64,000 nucleotides of DNA, from positions 356,041,486-356,105,485 of the forward strand of contig CM061142.1 of NCBI GenBank assembly GCA_030789695.1. The letters are read 5' to 3'. Below, piece after piece: positions 55,780-64,000 of this stretch (positions are counted from its first letter, which is position 1; every line of letters begins with the position of its first letter). Below the pieces are notes generated by a model. It saw only the letters and a program-made list of their open reading frames with translations. It did not search any database and had not been told where the DNA came from. Position numbers and translations under genes: made by a program. Source of the stretch: Scilla litardierei (lineage: Eukaryota; Streptophyta; Magnoliopsida; Asparagales; Asparagaceae).

Positions 55780-57656
55780 TCAACGGTTTGTTTTCGCCCC
55801 AAGGCTATGCTCTTGAAGCCGAGAGCTCTTCCTTGAGGGAGTCAGGGCGACACATTCTGGCTGCTTTTTAGCTTGCTTGAGATTTTCTGCCTGGCAAACC
55901 TGATCCTCTACTTCAAGATCCCACTCAGGGTTATCCATGGCAATATCCGCAGGGATAAGATCCATCTCATTGCTGCAGGAATCTGCAATGAGCGAGGGTA
56001 AGGGTGGTAGGGGAGGTACACTTATAGAGTTTGACACAGGAGGAACTCTCAAGGTGGGAGCAACCCCAGGCAAAGCATTCTTTTGGGGACCGGGCGCATC
56101 CACAGGCAAAGCACCCGGAAGCGATGATTCCCGGAGCACAGCAGCAGCAATTTGAATGTCGCCTTGCACATCCTTAGTTCCCCCATCATTCTGCACCCGT
56201 CCATCAACAATAGCCCCAATCGTGTTATCTGCAGGGAGGTCCTGCGGAAGAGAGTTTGCCACAAGGGGGGGCTCCCCCGAGATGTCTCTCCAACCTTCAT
56301 CCCAGCGTAAGAAGCATGTCCGGCATTGCCCAAAGTAGCTTCCCGTGCCTGCAGAGTAGCAGGATGTAGTATAGCTGAAGAGCTGCAAACTCCAGCTGCC
56401 TCATCAAGCAAGACACAATCCGGTGGACTGGCCTGCGGGTCTACCCCACCACTTTTACTGATAGACGTTATCTCAACCACGCTCTCACTTCTAGCCCCGT
56501 CTTCCAACCCTTGGATTGAAGGGGGCTCTGAGGCAACCTGACATTGATCCGTCGAGTGGCCAAAACAGACGCATTTCGAGCAGCTAGGGGGCTCCCCCTC
56601 AATCTTCACACGAATGGAAAGAGTAGGGCCATCCTCCGTTCCCACCAACACTGTAGGAGGCACCGCTTGTTTAGCATGGATCTCGACAAGGCATCTCGTA
56701 TAGGACAAGCGATCTTTCTTAGCAGTCAGCTTGTCTAAACAAATAGGCTTCCCAACTAAGGAGGCAATGCAATTGAGGATTTCTAAGGTCCACATCTCCA
56801 GCGGGACTCCATGGAGTTGAATCCAAACTGGAATCGATGAAAGAATGTCACGTTCCAGTTTGAGCCCTGGACTCCATCGTTGTAGCACCACTAGACGACC
56901 GTCAAACATCCAAGGGCCTCCGTGCAGGATCCTCTCGCATTCCCTCTCATCTTGAAATTTGAAACAAAAAAAACCATTATCCCGGCTATAAATTTTCAGG
57001 CCCTTCTTGAGACTCCATAGCCTCTCAACCCAAGCACAAATTTGCCCATAGAAAGGGACCTCTCCCAACACGTAGCCAACCAAGGTGGACTTCCACTGCT
57101 CAGCCCCCCTTGCCAAAGCAGCCTTCGGGACCATGGCCATCAAGGTGCCATCCTCTTGGGCAATGGGGGGAACGAAGTTCATACCAACGTCACTGTCATA
57201 GGCCCTGATGCTAGAGCACACATCAGCCCAAGATTGCTGAGCCCCAGAAGAATTAATCTTGATTGCAACAGGTGATCTCACAGGTTTTTTATTAAATACC
57301 TTGTGAGCAACAACTGGGCGTGAGATATTACGGCCCGAACTTGCCCCTTCAGCAAAAGCCTGCCGCCGAACTGGGGCATAACTTGATTTCCCGACGCCAC
57401 CCAACAGGGTATCCCACTTCCCCCGCCGGGAACGGCGGTCGACCACCGTCCAATCGCCTGAGGATCGCGAGCAGATACCATGCCCTACCAAACGCAAGTC
57501 CAATAGGGGGGACTTGCCCTTCGCCCTATCTGGGACAATGAAACCCTCAGCCACCTTGGCCAAGCTCGCCGCCCTTGTTGGATCACCGTCGCCGCTATCC
57601 CCGAGTGAGTCGTCGCCATCGCCAGGAATCGCACCTCCGCAAGTTTTGGATCCCAT
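55780..57656 (-). pseudogene. LINE ORF1 (DUF4283 / zinc-knuckle protein), frameshifted
   Basis: From ATG 57656 the frame encodes a low-complexity N-terminus, then a DUF4283-like RNA-binding domain (near 'WSLKKGLKIYSRDNGFFCFK' and 'GGPWMFDG'). A CCHC zinc knuckle (CSKCVCFGHSTDQC, C-X2-C-X4-H-X4-C) follows. After about 56330 coding character shifts to another frame (ending 55780, with a Lys/Gln-rich end), implying a frameshift. ORF1 proteins bind LINE RNA. ORF2 starts 4 bp after ORF1 ends, the usual plant L1 layout. Confidence 0.75.
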
Positions 57657-57676
57657 CTATTATGGCATATACGATG

Positions 57677-57683
<7 letters not shown>

Positions 57684-57751
<68 letters not shown>

Positions 57752-58154
57752 TGGTACATCAAAAAGTATACATCTGCCAACACAAATATACACGATCATC
57801 AGATCGGTGCACAACATACAACATATTTCTCAACAGATATCAAAATGAACATACATCAAAATGTATCATCAAAACATCCAAAAATACATCATAAATACAT
57901 AACCACCCAACTATCCTACCCCACTCTCTCACAACAAATATATCATCCAAGTGCACATGGGAGAGTCCTCCAACACAAGCTCAGGAGGCGGAGGGAGGAT
58001 CAGCACCAGCAGCAGGCTGTGCAGAAGGGGTGGTGGTCTCTGGGTCGACGGGAGTGTCCCCCGAAGGGAGGGTGGCAGCAGGAGTGCTCTCGGGAGCACG
58101 AGCAGAGGAAGTGCCAATTGAAGTACCCTCGTGGGCACGAGCTGGAGAAGCATC
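57684..58154 (-). repeat. TA microsatellite and Copia 3' untranslated region
   Basis: A (TA)n run covers about 57684-57748. The remainder up to the accessory ORF stop is non-coding Copia sequence. Confidence 0.6.
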
Positions 58155-59522
58155 TCACTCCTCATCCTCATCGATGTCCATGACTTCCTCATCAGAAAGC
58201 GTCGGAGGAACATCAATATCCAGATACTCACAGATGCGAGCAAGCATCTCCTCACAACGAGAAATACGAGCCTCCTGACGGCTCAAGGAAGCAGAAAACT
58301 CAGAAAGTGAAGGAGGAGGAGGAGCAGGAGCAGCAGAGGGGGTAGTCCTCTTAACGCGACGCAAGGCCATAAGAGACTTCTTGACAACAGTCGCGTTCAG
58401 GGAAGGACCCAAAGGACACTGATCATCTGGAGGGAGAGGGACGCCAAAGTGACAAAAAACAAGAGTCAATAGGCAAGGATAAGGAATATGGGCAGACTTG
58501 ATGGACTTCCTTATGCACTCAAAGGAATCCATCTTGTCAAGGATAATACGAGCCCAATTTATCTCACTCCCCATGAAAAGAGCGTAGATAAGATTGAGAA
58601 ACGCCTGGGAGGGCAAGCTAGAAGAGCCGTACTTCGGTAGAAGACACGACTTCAGAATCAAATTTAAGAGCCATGCATTAGGCTTAAAAGATTTCGAGGG
58701 AACGCCAATCATGGCAGGAGGGATGACATGGAACATCTCAGCAAGCATAGTCTGGTCAAGATCGTGGATATTATCCACGGAGATATCAGAAGGGAGCAGG
58801 CCAGAGGATGAGACACCAATCAACTGCCCTAAAATCTCTGCCGTGAGGACAATAGGTGTCCCCAAGACACTGGTCTCAATGCAGTGAGTGTCATCATACT
58901 CACCCCAGACTCGATTAGCATAGAAAAATTTGACGAGTCGGGGATACGGATGAGGGTTCGCCTTGGGATCATGGCGAAGATAGTTTAGAAGGCCGGTATA
59001 GGAGAGGAGATCTGCAAGCTGAGGAAAGTCAGAAAACTGGACGAAGTGCTCCAGAATCAAAGGACAGTGCTCAATACGATTGTATGCCGCAAGACACATC
59101 GGGTCATCGTGACACAACGAGATATCGACCCCACCCAAAGGCATGGGAGCCTTCCTTTTAAACGGACGAGACGAAGTACGAGGAGGAGGAGTAGGAGCCT
59201 TCTCGGTAGGCCCAGACTCAAGAATATAATCATCGTCGGAGTCAGGTAGAGTGGGAGCACGGAATGGTCCAGGAGACACTGTCTTCTTCTTAGGCCGGGG
59301 CTTGGGTTGAGATGTGGCTCTAGGCTTGGAAACGGCAGTCCTCTTCTTCTTGAGGGGAGGCGAGGAAGAGGAAGGAGAGGTAGACGTACGAGTGGTTTTG
59401 GCACGACGTTTGGGTTGAGGAGGGTCGGTAGGAGGAGACTCGATGGTCATGAGAGACGGAGTGGTAGGAGGATAGGGATTCGAGTTCTCACCATGATATC
59501 GAGACAATAAATCGAAACGCAC
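58155..59522 (-). CDS. Accessory ORF of the Copia element (SIRE-type downstream ORF)
   Basis: A 455-codon open frame downstream of pol; the likely start is MTIESPPTDPPQP (about 59450) or the upstream ATG at 59522. The N-terminus is Lys/Arg/Pro/Ser-rich with clusters such as PKRRAK and LKKKR, which may direct nuclear import. The central part (about residues 140-385) has the 'putative plant transposon protein' look: FFYANRVWGEYDD, then LLPKYGSSSLPSQAFLNLIY and INWARIILDKMD. The C-terminus has a Pro run, a short coiled coil (LSEFSASLSRQEARISRCEE) and an acidic tail. In SIRE elements this position is called env-like, but I see no transmembrane segment. It is uninterrupted while pol next door is broken. 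Confidence 0.65.
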   Translation of the reverse strand: MRFDLLSRYHGENSNPYPPTTPSLMTIESPPTDPPQPKRRAKTTRTSTSPSSSSPPLKKKRTAVSKPRATSQPKPRPKKKTVSPGPFRAPTLPDSDDDYILESGPTEKAPTPPPRTSSRPFKRKAPMPLGGVDISLCHDDPMCLAAYNRIEHCPLILEHFVQFSDFPQLADLLSYTGLLNYLRHDPKANPHPYPRLVKFFYANRVWGEYDDTHCIETSVLGTPIVLTAEILGQLIGVSSSGLLPSDISVDNIHDLDQTMLAEMFHVIPPAMIGVPSKSFKPNAWLLNLILKSCLLPKYGSSSLPSQAFLNLIYALFMGSEINWARIILDKMDSFECIRKSIKSAHIPYPCLLTLVFCHFGVPLPPDDQCPLGPSLNATVVKKSLMALRRVKRTTPSAAPAPPPPSLSEFSASLSRQEARISRCEEMLARICEYLDIDVPPTLSDEEVMDIDEDEE

Positions 59523-60261
59523 GAGATCGAACGAGAAATCGAACGAAATGAACCCTAATATGAACCCTAGAAAGAAACGATCGGAAATGAACTGAAATCG
59601 AACCCTAAAAGCTGAGAGGGAGAGAGAGGTATACCCTAGGACGGAGAGAGATGATCGGCGACGGCGGACGGCGGCCGGAAATGGCAGCGCACGGTGGAGG
59701 GAGAGCTGAGGAGACGCGGGGTTAGGGATGAGGAGAGATAACGCACCGATTAGAATGAGTTCTAATCGGTGCGGGCGAGATATGAATCGATTCGGGAGTC
59801 AAAAGACACAAATGCCCCTGCATAATTAGTCGGTCTAAGTTCAAGAGCTGACTGACTAGAATGCAATCTGGTCGGTCGGCCGATGAGCTTGGACCGACTA
59901 ACTGCAAACAGCAAGAGAAGCCAAATATAGAGCAAGAACTAGTCGGTCTAAGTTCAAACACTGACCGACTAGAACTGAAACTAGTCAGTCGGCTAATGAA
60001 CTGGGACCGACTAAAAGAGTCCAAAAATTTGAGAATTTGAAATTTTGAGTTCTCTCCTAAGAACACTTGGACGAAACATCAAAATACTCTCATACACTTT
60101 TGTTCTACCCCATAAAACATAGAAAATCTTAAATACGACGTGCATGAACATATCTAGCACAAATTCCAAAAATCCAATCATAAATCCAGAAAATCCCAAC
60201 AAATTTAGCATGAGCATATAGGAAAAATTATTATCATGCAGGATTATTGAAAATATGAATC
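59523..60261 (-). promoter_or_regulatory. Copia spacer between pol and accessory ORF, with inverted repeat and word cluster
   Basis: Contains the perfect inverted repeat CGCACCGATTAGAA - tgag - its complement (59742-59773) and, at 59822-60010, four copies of the agtcggtc / gaccgacta pairs also found in the LTR. No clear TATA box. By analogy to elements A and B I infer a regulatory role for the accessory ORF; the evidence is only positional. Confidence 0.5.
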
Positions 60262-62324
60262 CTAAATCTCGGATTCACCCATAATCCCCAATTCTCGACA
60301 TAACCGCACGAAGGAGTCTTCCTTGAGTGGTTTCGTGAAAATATCGACGATTTGCTTCTGGGTTTCAACGTACACTAAAATGATGTCCTTTTTAGAAACA
60401 TGATCATCTAGGAAATGGTGACGGACATCTATGTGTTTGGAACGGGAATGGTGTACCGGATTCTTAGAGAGACATATTGCACTTTGGTTGTCCACCATGA
60501 TAGGGCAAGTATCACAGTTTATACCGAAGTCTTTAAGAGTGTGTCTCATCCAAAGAACCTGAGCACACGCAGCACCGGCGGCAATATATTCCGCCTCGGT
60601 GGTTGAAAGTGATACGGAATTCTGCTTCTTGAAAAACCAAGAGACAAGAGAATTTCCTATAAAATGGTAAGTGCCACTAGTACTTTTCCTGTCGGATTTG
60701 CATCCAACATAATCTGTGTCACTATATGAGATTAACTCATATGTGCTAGACTTTGGATAATATAATCCGTAGTCGAGGGTGTAACTTAAATAACGGAAAA
60801 TACGTTTTACAGTACTAAGTGTGAATCCTTAGGTTGAGATTGATAACGAGCACATACACATATAGCAAACATAATATCAGGCCGACTGGCAGTAAGGTAT
60901 AATAAACTACCTATCATACCTCGATATAGACGAATGTCTACATCTTTACCGCTCGTATCTTTATCAAGATGTGTAGTAGTGCTTATTAGAGTCTTCTTGC
61001 CAGAAGCATTTTCCATTCCAAATCGCTTTAGCAACTCCACTGTGTACTTGGTTTGGTGGATAAAGATTGCATCGTTCATTTGGCGAATTTGGAGTCCTAA
61101 GAAATATTTGAGCTCACCCATGTGGCTCATCTCAAATTGGTCCTTCATGACATTAGAAAACTCTTCGCAAAGAGTGAAGTTAGTAGCACCGAAAATGATA
61201 TCATCAACATAAATTTGAAATAAAATAATATCATGATTCGAATACTTAACAAATAGTGTAGAATCAACTTCACCCATTTTAAAACCCAAATCCAAAAGAA
61301 AGTTCTTTAGGCGGTCATACCAAGCTCTAGGAGCTTGTCTCAAACCATAAAGTGCTTTCTTAAGTTTGAAAACGTGATTTGGAAACTTTTCATTTATAAA
61401 ACCCGGAGGTTGAGAAACATAAACTTCCTCAACGACATCTCCGTTTAAAAACACACTTTTTACATCCATTTGAAAGAGTTTAAAATCTTTATGGCATGAA
61501 AAAGATAACAACAACCTAATAGATTCTAATCTAGCTACAGGAGCAAAGGATTCTTCGAAATCTATATCTTCCTCTTGCCTGTAGCCTTGAGCTACTAACT
61601 GAGCTTTGTTTCGAACGACGTTTTGGTTCTCGTCGATCTTATTCTTGAAGATCCACTTCGTTCCTATAACGGTGTGGTTCTTCGAATGCAATGGAACTAG
61701 CTTCCAAACCTCATTCCTTTCAAACTGAATGAGTTCCTCCTCCATGGCAAGGATCCAAGCACTGTCTTCGCACGCTTTGTTAATATTCTTTGGCTCTACT
61801 GAAGAGGGAAAGGCACAATGAGCGAAGTAGTTGACTTGAGATCTCGTCTTGACACTATCAAGTATGTTGCCAATGACTTGCTCATGGGGATGGTCACGAA
61901 CTGTATGAAGCCGTTTAGGAACTCCCTGATCACTAGAAACATTCTCAAAATAATCATCAGTAGGGTTAGTATCAATAGAATCAATAGAATTAGAATTACC
62001 AATAGAATCACATAAAAATTCCATGGAGTCATCATCATTGATAATTCTAGTTGGGACAAAATTTTCATTGAATGAAACATGAAGTGATTCCTCGATCGTT
62101 GAGGTTCTTTTGTTGTATATTCGGTAGGCTTTGCTATGTGAGGAATATCCAACAAATATCCCCTCATCGGATCTTGGATCAAATTTGTCCAAACTACCAT
62201 ACGTGTTTTTAATAAAACATTTTGCACCGAAAACTCGAAAATATTTAACTTGAGGCAATCTACCAAACAACAATTCATAACAAGTTTGTTTGGTGCCGGG
62301 CCTCAAGAGTATCCTATTAAACAC
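60262..62324 (-). pseudogene. Copia reverse transcriptase-RNase H (frameshifted)
   Basis: An open frame (62324-60807) carries the end of integrase and the reverse transcriptase: [57 protein letters not shown] and the catalytic YVDDIIFG, the standard Copia RT signature. A one-base deletion near 60820 shifts the frame. RNase H then continues, with STTEAEYIAA (in the shifted region) and CPIMVDNQSAICLSKNPVHH and IDVRHHFL (60549-60262). Enzyme roles: cDNA synthesis and RNA template degradation in the particle. Confidence 0.85.
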
Positions 62325-62369
62325 ATAGCAAGCAGTATGTACCGCTTCCGCCCAAAATTGATGGCCAAG

Positions 62370-62981
62370 TTAGCTATCATCAAGTATAGTGCGAGCACCT
62401 TCCACTAGCGTCCTATTCTTTCTCTCAACAACACCATTTTGAGGGGGTGCGCGAGGGAAAGAAAAGGCGTGAGTAATACCAACTTCATCACAAAAATTTG
62501 AGAAAGACTCATTCTCAAATTCCCCTCCATGATCACTACGAATAGTGACAATGGTGGTTCCAATGAGATTTTGTACTTTCTTCACAAATATTGTGAAGTT
62601 TTCAAAAGCATCATTTTTATTACTTAAAGAAAATACCCAAGTAAATCTAGAAAATTCATCAACGATGACAAGTCCATATCGAGCATTCCCTAATGAAGCA
62701 ACTCTAGTTGGCCCAAAAAGATCTAGATGTAAAAGCTCTAGAGGCCGTTTAGAGGATATGCTCTTCTTAGGTTTGAATGACGATTTTGGAAGTTTGCCTC
62801 GTTGACATGAGTCACAAAAGCTTTTCTTTTGGAAAGAAAGCTTAGGAAATCCTTTAATATAATTTAACTTGGATAGCTTAAAAAGTGTTCCAAAGTTTAC
62901 ATGACCAAAACGTCGATGACATAAGTGTTGTTCACTTGTGTTGGTAATGAGACATTGCTCATGTGACTTAGGGATATCTAG

Positions 62982-63031
<50 letters not shown>

Positions 63032-63440
63032 CACACCCTTATGGCGTGTGCCAGAAAATAACAAATTATTATTATCTTTACTAAAAATATGACACATTCC
63101 TTTCGCAAAGTTAACTTTGTAACCCTTGTCGCAAAGTTGGCTTATTGAAATGAGATTGTGATTTAAGCCTTTAATAAGGTAAACATCACTTATTAGAGGT
63201 TTAGATGGGTTACCAACTATACCAACACCAATGATGGTTCCGCTCTCGTTGCCTCCAAAGACTACACGGTTTCCATTTGCAATGGGCACCACTCCGGAGA
63301 GCAATTGAGCTTCACCCGTCATGTGTTTTGAACACCCGCTATCGAGTATCCACCCATCCTTGGAGCTAAATTTGGATTTGTTGCTCCTTTTCTTTTTCTT
63401 GAGTACCTAAAGATAGAAATATCATTCCATGGTACCCAAG
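62370..63440 (-). pseudogene. Copia protease end and integrase (broken at a microsatellite)
   Basis: The minus strand starts with DGWILDSGCSKHMTGEA (protease-adjacent region typical of SIRE pol). The GAG-pre-integrase region and the zinc-binding motif (HRRFGHVNFGTL, CDSCQRGK) follow, then the integrase core: LLHLDLFGPTRVASLGNARY, RSDHGGEFENESF and NGVVERKNRTLVEGAR, holding the D-D-E residues. A (TA)n/(CA)n tract at about 62985-63035 lies inside the coding region and changes the frame. The frame ends at an in-frame TAA at 62370, after which integrase resumes. Confidence 0.8.
62985..63035 (-). repeat. TA/CA microsatellite inside pol
   Basis: A run of ta dinucleotides followed by acacac; on the minus strand it encodes Tyr-Ile repeats in one frame. 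It separates two pol segments that otherwise read in different frames. Confidence 0.85.
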
Positions 63441-63636
63441 GTCATTGGGTCCTAAAAGATTAGACCTTTGGAAGCCAAGTCCAATTGGACTTAGACTTCC
63501 CAATATAATCATCATTATGCACGACATTCATAAAATAAGAATTAATGTAAGCTTGTTTTTCATGCATGCTTGTGTCCTTCGGGCCCCAAATAGTGAATGT
63601 CTTGGGAGCCCTATTCCTATTGGGAGCATGCATACA

Positions 63637-64000
63637 TTAATGATTTCTACGTGATGCATGTGGCCTACGAGGAGGTGGCCTAGGAAATGCATGTCGTGGA
63701 TAAGCATATGGCACATGATGAAATGGTGGTGGTGACATATGATATGGTGCATGATGGTAATCATTCATATAGTAATGATGTGGTTGAACATATGCATGTG
63801 GAGGAACACGTGCGTGAGTGTGTCTCACTTGGTGTGCATGTGCTCGTGAACGTGGAGCATAAAAATCATCATACGTGTGAACATGTGGAGTAGGAGGTGT
63901 GTTCCTACGTGGAATACTATTGGTGTACATAAATGCATGACCCTTCTTTGGAGGTCCACCGAAAGTGGGTTTCTTTCCAAACGAGGGTGTGTAAGAAGTG
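63637..64000 (-). pseudogene. Copia gag C-terminal part (runs off the window)
   Basis: The minus strand encodes FGGPPKKGHAFMYTNSIPRR and then a His/Pro/Tyr-rich low-complexity tail, as at the C-terminus of SIRE-type gag. The N-terminal gag, zinc knuckle, primer-binding site and 5' LTR lie beyond the window. Whether gag and pol are in one frame here cannot be decided; the region 63441-63636 has stops. Confidence 0.65.

Larger units (their letters stand above)
52042..57670 (-). mobile_element. LINE (plant L1-type), nearly full length
   Basis: Flanked by a 13-bp duplication, acgatgtatgtat, at 52029-52041 and 57671-57683. The minus-strand 3' end is a short poly(A) (plus-strand t run at 52042-52047). 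It has an ORF1 with a zinc knuckle and an ORF2 with endonuclease, reverse transcriptase and a zf-RVT region. Only about 14 bp precede the ORF1 start, so the 5' end may be slightly truncated. It sits in the Copia 3' region beside a TA microsatellite. Confidence 0.9.
49646..64000 (-). mobile_element. SIRE-like Copia retrotransposon (runs off the window), with nested LINE
   Basis: Minus-strand order within the window: gag C-terminus (64000-63637), protease/integrase (63440-62370), reverse transcriptase-RNase H (62324-60262), word cluster (60010-59822), accessory ORF (59522-58155), LINE (57670-52042), polypurine tract (51380-51366) and 3' LTR (51365-49646). The LTR phrase agaggggggtgaatag and an ORF downstream of pol are typical of the SIRE/Maximus lineage. 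The 5' LTR is outside the window. Confidence 0.8.

Noticed and set aside
58155..59522. Copia accessory ORF considered as a true envelope gene
   Set aside because: No signal peptide or transmembrane segment is visible; the basic N-terminus and coiled coil fit an internal protein better.
1..64000. tRNA, rRNA and snoRNA genes
   Set aside because: No cloverleaf or rRNA core sequence was recognised; tRNA relevance is limited to the element B primer-binding site.

Overview
This is plant nuclear DNA: a nest of transposable elements with no intact host gene visible. The introns, the SIRE-type Copia element, the plant L1-type LINE (DUF4283/zinc-knuckle ORF1), the Athila/Tat-type gag-protease and the plant gene fragments all point to an angiosperm. 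An asterid eudicot is my guess, with low confidence. Every large element reads on the minus strand. Boundaries below rest on terminal motifs and target-site duplications (TSDs) read directly from the sequence.

Layout, outermost level first. Element A is an Athila/Tat-like Gypsy derivative. Its 3' LTR is 104-1759, its 3' internal part 1760-2405, and the rest of its internal region (accessory ORF, internal promoter, broken gag-protease) 42792-49645; its 5' LTR is outside the window. It is split by a probable composite Helitron (2406-42791). That Helitron holds exon fragments of a metallothionein, a class III peroxidase, an ABCB transporter, a DEAD-box helicase and a CID-domain (PCF11-like) gene. 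Two LTR elements later landed in the Helitron: LARD1 (4245-14045, TSD aacct) and element B (14742-35343, TSD gttat), a sister of element A. Element B was in turn hit inside its gag by LARD2 (23726-32408, TSD ggttg). Element A's leader was also hit by a SIRE-like Copia element (49646 to beyond 64000), which carries a LINE (52042-57670, TSD acgatgtatgtat). LTR mismatches counted by eye agree with this order: about 1.1% for LARD1 and element B, about 0.16% for LARD2.

Elements A and B carry gag-protease and a long accessory ORF but no reverse transcriptase, integrase or RNase H, so they probably depend on a helper. LARD1 and LARD2 have large LTRs and no recognisable coding capacity. The Copia element has pol, broken in several places, plus an accessory ORF downstream of pol.

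The most unusual pattern is a shared promoter design. In four element families a cluster of a family-specific self-complementary 12-14 bp 'word' sits just upstream of the LTR TATA box: CAACCGATCGGTTG in A, CACTCGGCCGAGTG in B, and ACCGACTAG/CTAGTCGGT in LARD2 and the Copia element. In A and B the same cluster plus a TATA box occurs a second time inside the element, just ahead of the accessory ORF; the Copia element repeats the cluster there without a clear TATA. LARD2 (Gypsy-like termini) and the Copia element also share sequence around the word, suggesting a promoter module moved between superfamilies. Element B's LTR further holds five stem-loop cassettes with one constant 15-nt loop and stems that differ but remain complementary.
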